Shown one piece after another: positions 1 through 5,153 of a DNA stretch of 5,287 nt. The stretch's first letter is position 1. Each line of letters opens with the position of its first letter. Source of the DNA: JAGMDK01 sp023128695. Its GTDB lineage: Bacteria; Planctomycetota; Phycisphaerae; UBA1845; Fen-1342. The notes under the pieces were generated by a model. The model was not told where the DNA came from. It searched no databases and saw nothing but the letters and a program-made list of their open reading frames with translations. Location: assembly GCA_030628805.1 (NCBI GenBank), contig DAOVQG010000322.1:1-5287 (forward strand), read 5' to 3'. The position numbers were made by a program, and so were the translations under genes.

Positions 1-240
1 GGCACCGGCATCTTGCCGGTGGTCCGGCCGGTACGGAGCCCGGCCGCTACATCTTGTTGTGGCACCGGCATCTTGCCGGTGGTCCGGCCGGTACGGGGCC
101 CGGCCGCTACATCTTGTTGTGGCACCGGCATCTTGCCGGTGGTCCGGCCGGTACGGAGCCCGGCCGCTACATCTTGTTGTGGCACCGGCATCTTGCCGGT
201 GGTCCGGCCGGTACGGGGCCCGGCCGCTACATTTTGTGGG
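1..240. repeat. Tandem array of a 60-bp two-hairpin element (4 copies)
   Basis: Four head-to-tail 60-bp units begin at 1, 61, 121 and 181. Each holds two palindromes. Hairpin A is CACCGGCA / TCT / TGCCGGTG (3-21 in unit 1). Hairpin B is CGGCCGG and CCGGCCG around an 8-nt loop (25-46). Units are identical except for an alternating base in the loop of B (A at 37, G at 97, A at 157, G at 217) and a divergent end of unit 4 (231-240). The alternation suggests that a 120-bp dimer was duplicated. The length is a multiple of three, and the unit lacks stops in all three plus frames and two of three minus frames, so open frames across it are not evidence of coding by themselves. The array may continue beyond the left edge. 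It matches the array at 5154-5287 in inverted orientation. Confidence 0.97.
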
Positions 241-764
241 GCTTGATGACGCCAGACGTACGGCTCCGGCGGATTCCAGTATTGGCCGCAAAAGTCGTGC
301 GAATCGGGATCGTAAACTGCTCGGCGGATAAACGCCGGGATGCGATCGCGCGGGCCGATCTTGCTATGGACGTGAACCTTGACGCGGCTGCCGTGCGTGA
401 GCCGCTCGGCGTATTCAGCGTCCGGCAGAAACAGGCTCCACACGCCGTCCGCATTGGGGTGCAGCGGGTCGGCCATGCGATCCCAGTTGTTGAAATCGCC
501 TATCAGTGACAGGGCGATGGCGTTGGGCGCCCACTCGCGGTACCACACGCCCGGCTCGCCCTCGTGCTCGCCGCGATTGAAGCCGAGGCGGGAATAGGCC
601 TGGCTGAATTGTTCGAGTGAGCCGGCAGCTTCGACGATGCGCCGCAACGCCTGTTGATACTGCGCGTAGCGGTCTCGCAGCTTGTCGGCATAGGGTTCCA
701 GCCATTTGTCCAGCTCGATCAAGCCGGTGCCGTCGGGTTGTCGCGGTTCTGATGCCGGTGTCAT
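1..764 (-). CDS. glgB: Glycogen (1,4-alpha-glucan) branching enzyme, N-terminal part, running off the left edge
   Basis: GlgB makes alpha-1,6 branches in cytoplasmic glycogen. The start at 764 is chosen because GAGG (772-775) lies 7 nt upstream and the family N-terminus begins here. Residues about 15-60 match the helical segment of GH13_8 enzymes (LIELDKWLEPYADKLRDRY, then SLEQFSQAYSRLGFN). Residues about 70-125 are the CBM48 module, with WYREWAPNA and LIGDFNNWD, and then HGSRVKVHVHSK. NPPEPYVWRHQAP ends at about residue 176. In known relatives this is followed directly by the catalytic barrel (R-IYE-HVG motif). Here the frame instead enters the repeat array at residue 178 and is read as 20-residue repeats (VAAGPRTGRTTGKMPVPQQD) to the edge, with no stop. 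No catalytic residues lie in the window. It is either an in-frame repeat insertion in a linker or a broken gene. It is transcribed divergently from apgM. The family call is firm; intactness is unknown. Confidence 0.88.
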   Translation of the reverse strand, partial: MTPASEPRQPDGTGLIELDKWLEPYADKLRDRYAQYQQALRRIVEAAGSLEQFSQAYSRLGFNRGEHEGEPGVWYREWAPNAIALSLIGDFNNWDRMADPLHPNADGVWSLFLPDAEYAERLTHGSRVKVHVHSKIGPRDRIPAFIRRAVYDPDSHDFCGQYWNPPEPYVWRHQAPQNVAAGPRTGRTTGKMPVPQQDVAAGLRTGRTTGKMPVPQQDVAAGPRTGRTTGKMPVPQQDVAAGLRTGRTTGKMPV

Positions 765-771
765 CGTCAGG

Positions 772-775
772 CCTC
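772..775 (-). promoter_or_regulatory. Ribosome binding site of glgB
   Basis: GAGG on the minus strand, 7 nt before the ATG at 762-764. It supports this start over any upstream start that would read into the heptad repeats. Confidence 0.55.
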
Positions 776-832
776 GTGCGCGCGTCCCCGGCCACGATAA
801 CGGCGAGCGTGAGACGGTCAAGCGCGGGAGTC

Positions 833-888
833 GATTGACGATTGCGGATTGACGATTGCAGATTGACGATTGACGATTGACGATTGAG
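833..888. repeat. Heptad tandem repeat, left arm (8 x GATTGAC-like)
   Basis: Eight consecutive 7-mers on the plus strand: GATTGAC, GATTGCG, GATTGAC, GATTGCA, then GATTGAC three times and GATTGAG. The stretch 847-878 is perfectly complementary to 923-954. It lies between the divergent starts of glgB and apgM. Reading frames through it translate as NRQSSIVN-like peptides, which should not be taken as protein. Confidence 0.95.
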
Positions 889-919
889 CATGGGGAGTGT
901 TTTCTGTCTCGTCCCAACG

Positions 920-965
920 CTTAATCGTCAATCGTCAATCTGCAATCGTCAATCGTCAATCGTCA
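920..965. repeat. Heptad tandem repeat, right arm (inverted copy)
   Basis: The same heptad in inverse orientation, read as GTCAATC on the plus strand: five full copies at 927-961 (the third is TGCAATC), with degenerate copies at both ends. With the left arm it forms a 32-bp perfect inverted repeat around a 44-nt spacer (879-922). The variant heptad GATTGCA sits at the matching place in both arms, so one arm probably arose by inverted duplication of the other. It ends only 21 nt before the apgM start codon. Confidence 0.95.
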
Positions 966-970
966 CAAAG

Positions 971-976
971 AGAGGA
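971..976 (+). promoter_or_regulatory. Ribosome binding site of apgM
   Basis: AGAGGA, 10 nt upstream of the ATG at 987. It decides the start: the longer open frame from 897 would add 30 residues encoded by the heptad repeat. Confidence 0.6.
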
Positions 977-986
977 CGGACACCCG

Positions 987-2168
987 ATGAAATACGCCAT
1001 CATTCTACCCGACGGGGCGGCGGACGAACCGCTGCCGCAACTCGCTGGACGCACGCCGTTGGAGGCGGCCGAGATTCCCAACATGGATAGGGTTGCCCGG
1101 CACGGTCGGCTGGGCCGGGCTGTCACGATCCCGGCTGGATTTACGCCGGGGACGGATGTGGGGACGCTGTCGCTTTTGGGGTACGACCCGGCCGTGTACT
1201 ACTCAGGCCGGGCTCCGATCGAGGCCGCGGCCAGAGGGCTGACCGCCGGGCCGGATGAGATCATCTTCCGCTGCAACTTCGTCACCATCCTCGACGGACG
1301 CATGAAGGACTTCACCGCCGGGCATATCCTGCAATCCGAGGCGGACCAACTCATCGGTGATTTGAATCGGCTGTTCGCGGACGATCCGGGCGTGTTCCAC
1401 AGCGGCATCTCCTACCGCAACCTCATGATCGCCTCGGCGGCGGGTGACATGCAACTGAAGTGCGCCCCGCCGCATGATATTCCGGATCAGCCGATCGTCG
1501 ACAACCTGCCGCGCGGTGCGGGACAGGAACGGGTGCGTGAGATGATGACCCGGGCGGCGAAGATGCTTAAAGATCATGAAGTCAATCGCGTCCGCGCCGA
1601 GCAGGGCAAGGCCCCGGTGACCGACATCTGGCTCTGGGGCCAGGGGCGGCCGACGAAGCTGGAGCCGTTCGCCGAGCGTTTCGGCGTCCAGGGCGTAGTG
1701 ATCACCGGCGTGGACATCATCCGCGGCCTGGCGGTCTCGCTGGGGATGAAGCTGATCGAGGTCGAGGGGGCCACGGGGTACATCGACACGAACTACGCCG
1801 GCAAGGGCACGGCGGCGGTCCGGGCGCTCGACGAGTACGATCTGGTCGTGGTCCACGTCGAAGCCCCCGACGAAGCCGGACACCTCGGCGACGCGGCCGA
1901 GAAGATTAAAGCATTGGAGCGGATTGATGAGCTGGTTGTTGGTCCGTTGCTGGAGGCTCTGCGACGCCACGGCGAGTGGAAAATGCTCATCGCGGCGGAT
2001 CATCCCACGCCGGTGACGACCACCGCCCACGATGCGGCCCCGCCGCCGTTCTGCTTCGCCGGGTCCGGCGTTGAGGCAGTTGAAAAGCGGCCGTATACCG
2101 AGCAGGACGCCATCGCGGGCGGATTCATGGTTGATCCGGGGCACGGGCTGATGGGGAGGTTCTTATAA
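987..2168 (+). CDS. apgM: ApgM-family 2,3-bisphosphoglycerate-independent phosphoglycerate mutase (or proposed homoserine kinase)
   Basis: A 393-residue cytoplasmic enzyme of the alkaline phosphatase superfamily, close to the usual family length of about 400. Family role: interconversion of 3- and 2-phosphoglycerate. The bacterial branch it resembles has also been proposed to be a homoserine kinase (model hyp_Hser_kinase), and sequence alone does not decide between these. Visible motifs: N-terminal metal site around Asp9 (IILPDGAADEPL), PNMD at 31-34, nucleophile loop PGTDVGTLSLLGYDP at 54-68 with Thr56, GRAPIEAAARG, the branch-typical IWLWGQGR segment, GATGYIDTNY, and the metal-binding motifs EAPDEAGH (Asp295, His299), DHPTP (Asp338, His339) and His348. 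The C-terminus is intact. Archaeal relatives have Ser (GSD) where this protein has Thr56. Upstream lies the heptad inverted repeat. The TAA stop is embedded in TATAAT (2164-2169), and I see no clear terminator after it. Codon use is GC-rich (43 G+C in the 60 bases at 1801-1860). Confidence 0.9.
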   Translation: MKYAIILPDGAADEPLPQLAGRTPLEAAEIPNMDRVARHGRLGRAVTIPAGFTPGTDVGTLSLLGYDPAVYYSGRAPIEAAARGLTAGPDEIIFRCNFVTILDGRMKDFTAGHILQSEADQLIGDLNRLFADDPGVFHSGISYRNLMIASAAGDMQLKCAPPHDIPDQPIVDNLPRGAGQERVREMMTRAAKMLKDHEVNRVRAEQGKAPVTDIWLWGQGRPTKLEPFAERFGVQGVVITGVDIIRGLAVSLGMKLIEVEGATGYIDTNYAGKGTAAVRALDEYDLVVVHVEAPDEAGHLGDAAEKIKALERIDELVVGPLLEALRRHGEWKMLIAADHPTPVTTTAHDAAPPPFCFAGSGVEAVEKRPYTEQDAIAGGFMVDPGHGLMGRFL

Positions 2169-2245
2169 TAGTGCGCATCAACTTGACGCGTCCAAATTGC
2201 AGTCCCTCGGCAGTCTGAGACTAAGTGCAACGCACGACGATGAGG

Positions 2246-2251
2246 TATAAT
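2246..2251 (+). promoter_or_regulatory. Candidate -10 box of the mntA-hepT operon
   Basis: A perfect TATAAT ends 10 nt before the mntA ATG at 2262. At the usual distance, transcription would begin near 2258, giving a leader of only a few nucleotides. No good -35 is seen at 16-18 bp spacing. No Shine-Dalgarno precedes the ATG, which fits a leaderless or near-leaderless transcript. The second in-frame ATG (2286) is an alternative start with only a weak AGG upstream. Confidence 0.45.
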
Positions 2252-2261
2252 CGAGTTTAGT

Positions 2262-2576
2262 ATGAATAGGCAATTGTTCAGGTCAATGCCGCGGATCAAT
2301 GCTTTGTGTCGCCGCTGGCGTATTCACGAGATGTCGGTATTTGGCTCTGCGCTGCGGGATGACTTTGGCCCCGACAGTGATGTTGATCTGCTCGTGACAT
2401 TTGCACCAGAGGCGGATTGGAGCCTGCTCGACCATCTACAGCTCCAGGCGGAGTTGTCAGAGATACTCGGGCGCCCGGTGGACTTGGTGAGCCGTCGGGC
2501 AATCGATCGCAGCGCCAATCCGATCCGCAAGCGTGAGATTCTCAATTCGGCCAGGACCGTCTATGCGGCGGGATGA
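2262..2576 (+). CDS. mntA: MntA-type minimal nucleotidyltransferase antitoxin
   Basis: A 104-residue protein of the DNA polymerase beta-like nucleotidyltransferase superfamily, normal size for MntA. In studied pairs MntA uses ATP to AMPylate the HepT toxin on a tyrosine and so neutralises it. The diagnostic GSX10DXD motif is complete: Gly28-Ser29, ten residues, then Asp40-Val-Asp42, in FGSALRDDFGPDSDVDLLV. A third acidic residue, Asp74, follows in GRPVDLV. The start at 2262 is not backed by a Shine-Dalgarno. Met9 (2286) would also leave the domain whole, since the preceding residues are not part of the fold core. It overlaps hepT by 14 bp, so the two are surely co-transcribed. Local GC is lower than in the flanking genes, hinting at horizontal acquisition. 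The family assignment is strong; activity is inferred from intact motifs. Confidence 0.9.
   Translation: MNRQLFRSMPRINALCRRWRIHEMSVFGSALRDDFGPDSDVDLLVTFAPEADWSLLDHLQLQAELSEILGRPVDLVSRRAIDRSANPIRKREILNSARTVYAAG
2553..2556 (+). promoter_or_regulatory. Ribosome binding site of hepT, inside mntA
   Basis: AGGA inside the mntA frame, 6 nt before the ATG at 2563. It favours 2563 over the in-frame ATG at 2533, whose extra ten residues are not typical of HepT. Confidence 0.5.
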
Positions 2577-2904
2577 CGCGACACTATTGGATATTGCCAG
2601 AGCTGCCAGGCAGGCGCTGGAATTTACGCTTGGTATGGACAAGGCGGGATTCCTGCAAGATGCCAAGACCCGGTCCGCCGTTCTTCATCAACTGATGGTT
2701 ATCGGTGAGGCGGTAAAACGTCTCTCATCCGATTTTCGCTCGGCTCATGCGGATACACCGTGGGCCCTGATCGCCGGGATGCGCGACAAGCTAATACATG
2801 CTTACGACGAAGTCGACCTTGACCAAGTTTGGAAAACGCTGGAACGGGACATCCCGGCAGTACTTAAGCAAATCGAGCCAATTTTACCGATGGATTCGCC
2901 GTAG
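2563..2904 (+). CDS. hepT: HepT-type HEPN ribonuclease toxin (DUF86)
   Basis: A 113-residue, mostly helical protein of the HEPN superfamily, full family length. Studied HepT toxins are RNases held inactive by MntA-dependent AMPylation. The catalytic RX4HXY signature is intact: Arg74, His79 and Tyr81 in GMRDKLIHAYDEV. Tyr81 is the residue expected to be modified. Other family features are the N-terminal helix (LLDIARAARQALEF), HQLMVIGEAVKRLS at about 42-55, and the C-terminal W-x-T-LERDIPAVLKQIEPIL helix. The start at 2563 gives a 14-bp overlap with mntA. It ends in a TAG at 2902-2904 and is followed by a palindrome-rich convergent intergenic region. GC is about 52% in a sampled stretch (31 of 60 at 2581-2640), below the flanking genes. 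Confidence 0.92.
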   Translation: MRRDDATLLDIARAARQALEFTLGMDKAGFLQDAKTRSAVLHQLMVIGEAVKRLSSDFRSAHADTPWALIAGMRDKLIHAYDEVDLDQVWKTLERDIPAVLKQIEPILPMDSP

Positions 2905-2995
2905 TGAGCCACCCAAGCAACGATTATCCATCCCTCGAGACGCAACGGAGCACTCGTACCGCGTTTCATAAGTTGCCCGACTATCCCACCTTGAA

Positions 2996-3098
2996 GAAGA
3001 GCCGCGGGCTTCAGCCCGCGCGGCCGATCGCGACTTATTGCGGCCTTATTACCTTGTCACGCTCCCACGTTCCCACGTTCTTTAGCCCGCGGCTCTTC
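2996..3098. repeat. REP-like inverted repeat in a convergent intergenic region
   Basis: A perfect 15-bp inverted repeat, GAAGAGCCGCGGGCT (2996-3010) and its complement at 3084-3098, encloses 73 bp. The left arm also belongs to a tight local hairpin: CGCGGGCT / TC / AGCCCGCG (3003-3020). An exact direct 8-mer repeat, TCCCACGT twice, lies at 3063-3078. It sits between the 3' ends of hepT and the minus-strand secreted-protein gene. Neither hairpin is followed by a T-run, so intrinsic termination is not well supported, though a terminating or mRNA-protecting role is possible. Confidence 0.8.
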
Positions 3099-3103
3099 GT
3101 TGT

Positions 3104-3117
3104 TGCACGATCGTGCA
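3104..3117. repeat. 14-bp perfect palindrome TGCACGATCGTGCA
   Basis: A perfect dyad with no spacer, 7 bp past the stop codon of the minus-strand gene ending at 3125. It could be a protein-binding site or part of a transcript-end hairpin. No T-tract follows on the minus strand. Confidence 0.7.
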
Positions 3118-3124
3118 CGGTTAT

Positions 3125-4978
3125 TTAGGGCCCTTTCATCAGGGCCGCGAAGAGGATGAAATCCTGCCAGTCGATCTGGCCGGCGTCGCCGTTCAGGTCG
3201 CCGGGCGCGCAGCCGCCGCCGGTCGGCTGGCCGAAGCAACGCTGGAAGGCCGCGAAGTCGCGCAGGTCGACATCGCTGTCCATGTCGAAGTCGCCCTCGC
3301 CGAGCGAGCGTCTTGTGACCACCGTCGCGTAGACCATCTGCTCGATCGTGTCCCGGTCCGGGTCGTCGAGCCAATACTGATAGCCGGTCCGGATGCCGAT
3401 CGGGATGTCATATTCGAGTGACTTGTCGCACAGGTGCGTCCACTCCTCCATGGTTGCGTAGCGGTCTTCGTACGTGAACGGATCGCAGGTGAGGCTCACG
3501 TGAATCCGCCCGAACCAGCCCAGGTCCGAGCCGAGCCCCACGATCCGCCGAAACGGGGCCACGGGCGCCCGGATATCCATGCTTTGAATAGGATTGTGGT
3601 AGATCGAGGTGTCGTCCCAGCACCCGGCCGGGTCCTCCCAGTAGTCGGTCTGGCCGCCGCGGGTCACGTGGTGATAGCAGTTGTCGCCGTAGGATGACTG
3701 CTGGTGTATGACCGGGACGACGCCGCGGGCCTCCAACTCGGACATGATCGCCCGCGTCATTCTTGATTTGACGTACCAATCGTAGGTCGAGGTGAACTCG
3801 CCGTCCGCAACGGTCAGGTTCTCGGCCCCGTCGAAGTAGAGCCACTCGGCCCCGACCTGGACGACCGCGTCGGCGAAGTCGGACGCCACCTGTTCCGGCC
3901 GCGAATCGGTGTACAGAAAGTTCTTCCGCCCGTTGACCGCGAAGTCGGAAAAGGACTCGGGATAGGTCAGGGCGTAATACCCATTGGCGGCGACCTTATG
4001 GACATATGTGTGCACGCCAACCACCAGACCCTGACTCTGGAGCGTGGCGACGAACTCCTTGATGCCCGGCTGCAATTCCCACCGGATGTACGGGTCGTCC
4101 CAATCGCACCAGATCCCCGAAACCAAGAGAACCGCGCCCAGACGCATACTGTGGCACAATTCGGCCACCTCTTCCGCGCTGGCGTCGTTGCGATTGAGCA
4201 GGAACAGGTAATCGTAATTATTCGCCGGATGGTCTTTCGCGGGCATGCCGCCGGGGATGTTGAAATGAGCTTCGACTTCGGCGATCCGGTCCTGGAGATC
4301 CGCTGAGTTGCAGATGAAGAAGGCGAACTGATGGGCTCTGACATGCGGATCGTCGGGTTTCGGGAGGTATTCGTACGACTGCGTGTAGATCATCTCGAAT
4401 TCGTTCGCGAGGCTGCGATACTGCAAGACGCGCGTCTCGACGTTACCCGCGATAAGGCAGGCATAGAGCCCGCTGTGCAGGGCCAGGCATTGACGCCGGC
4501 CGTAGGTGCTCTCATTGAACTCGCGTAAGCCGAGGAAGTTGGGGCCAAAGGTGCGAATGCGGCCGCAATCGCCCTGAACCTCGGTCAGGTTGAACTCCAG
4601 GAAGTGCGGGTGCTCCGTGACCCGCATGGTGCTGCTCTTGACTGTGCTGTACACGTACGTCAGGTCCTGAACCCCCGGTGTCACCTCCACCGCGGTCAGG
4701 CTGTCCGTGAAATCCCAGGTGGCACCAGGTTCGGTGTTCGCGATGTTCGTCGGATAGGTATACGGGGGCACCGCCATCGGTAGCAAGGGCGGCGGAGGGA
4801 AGTACGTGCACCCCGTCATCCGGCTATCGTCGTCGAGCCACAAGGTGAAATCATCCGTGTGCAATTGAACGATCTGGCCGGCTGTCTCCGGCGGAAAAGT
4901 GCCCAAGACAGCAACGAGTGCGAATCCAACCAGCAGGGAACCCGTGCTTCGCTTTAATGACCCTCTTTTCGGCTTCAT
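3125..4978 (-). CDS. Exported putative carbohydrate-active protein with C-terminal dockerin-like EF-hand pair
   Basis: 617 residues. The start at 4978 is chosen over the longer open frame from 5269 because AAGGAG lies 7 nt upstream and a signal peptide follows directly: basic MKPKRGSLKR, then a hydrophobic run at about 13-28, with cleavage plausible near 33-35. Residues about 35-250 look beta-rich. From about 254 (NYDYLFLLN) the pattern suits a glycoside-hydrolase-like (beta/alpha) barrel, with the strand-end motifs LLVSGIWCDWDD, VGVHTYVH (His323, His327), EWLYFDGAE (Asp383, Glu386) and VIHQQ (His425). Asp383 and Glu386 are the best catalytic candidates. I cannot name a GH family, so the enzyme class is inferred. 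Residues 562-617 hold two calcium loops: canonical DFDMDSDVDLRD, and DLNGDAGQIDWQD, which has one extra residue. Cys pairs suit an exported protein. It is convergent with hepT and has no operon partner visible. Confidence 0.75.
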   Translation of the reverse strand: MKPKRGSLKRSTGSLLVGFALVAVLGTFPPETAGQIVQLHTDDFTLWLDDDSRMTGCTYFPPPPLLPMAVPPYTYPTNIANTEPGATWDFTDSLTAVEVTPGVQDLTYVYSTVKSSTMRVTEHPHFLEFNLTEVQGDCGRIRTFGPNFLGLREFNESTYGRRQCLALHSGLYACLIAGNVETRVLQYRSLANEFEMIYTQSYEYLPKPDDPHVRAHQFAFFICNSADLQDRIAEVEAHFNIPGGMPAKDHPANNYDYLFLLNRNDASAEEVAELCHSMRLGAVLLVSGIWCDWDDPYIRWELQPGIKEFVATLQSQGLVVGVHTYVHKVAANGYYALTYPESFSDFAVNGRKNFLYTDSRPEQVASDFADAVVQVGAEWLYFDGAENLTVADGEFTSTYDWYVKSRMTRAIMSELEARGVVPVIHQQSSYGDNCYHHVTRGGQTDYWEDPAGCWDDTSIYHNPIQSMDIRAPVAPFRRIVGLGSDLGWFGRIHVSLTCDPFTYEDRYATMEEWTHLCDKSLEYDIPIGIRTGYQYWLDDPDRDTIEQMVYATVVTRRSLGEGDFDMDSDVDLRDFAAFQRCFGQPTGGGCAPGDLNGDAGQIDWQDFILFAALMKGP

Positions 4979-5153
4979 GTGTCCGCTCCTTATTGGCAGG
5001 CTAAGTCTGGCCTGACGTACTCTCTGGGTTACAAAGACAATGGTAACGTCCCGTACTCCACGGAGCGCGTTGCCGATAGACGTTATTCTAGCGAGTTTTA
5101 AGCCATCGAACCAACCCGCGCGTGGAGCGGAAAGGATGGGGCACCCGCGCCGG
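4979..5153 (-). other. Leader and putative promoter region of the secreted-protein gene
   Basis: 175 bp between the start codon and the repeat array. A frame is open across it, but the sequence shows no protein-like features and the SD-supported start is downstream. It is less GC-rich than the neighbouring genes. TAGAAT on the minus strand (5085-5090) is a weak -10 candidate without a convincing -35. Nothing else is recognised. Confidence 0.4.
4986..4991 (-). promoter_or_regulatory. Ribosome binding site of the secreted-protein gene
   Basis: AAGGAG on the minus strand, 7 nt before the ATG at 4976-4978. It is the strongest Shine-Dalgarno in the window and fixes the start immediately before the signal peptide. 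Confidence 0.8.

Noticed and set aside
1..240. CRISPR array
   Set aside because: The whole 60-bp unit is repeated. There are no unique spacers between conserved repeats.
13..509. Three overlapping plus-strand open frames across the left repeat array and into glgB
   Set aside because: They arise because the repeat unit is stop-free in all plus frames. Past 240 they are antisense to the clear branching-enzyme sequence.
415..891. Minus-strand 158-codon open frame beginning MLNRQSSIVN
   Set aside because: It is the wrong frame of glgB, extended upstream by the heptad repeat. The true frame starts at 764 and matches GH13_8 enzymes.
897..986. Thirty-residue N-terminal extension of apgM
   Set aside because: It is encoded by the heptad repeat. 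The family N-terminus and a Shine-Dalgarno both point to 987.
1203..2144. 313-codon minus-strand open frame
   Set aside because: Antisense shadow of apgM, caused by high GC. It has no recognisable motifs.
2164..2169. TATAAT at the apgM stop codon as a second mntA promoter
   Set aside because: No -35 at suitable spacing (TTGATC at 2131 is 27 bp away), and it is far from the gene compared with the box at 2246.
2904..3128. 74-codon plus-strand open frame after hepT
   Set aside because: It starts at a GTG overlapping the hepT stop, has no ribosome binding site, and consists largely of the REP-like palindromes.
5085..5090. TAGAAT as promoter -10 for the secreted-protein gene
   Set aside because: No -35-like hexamer at suitable spacing, so it is too weak to annotate as a separate promoter.
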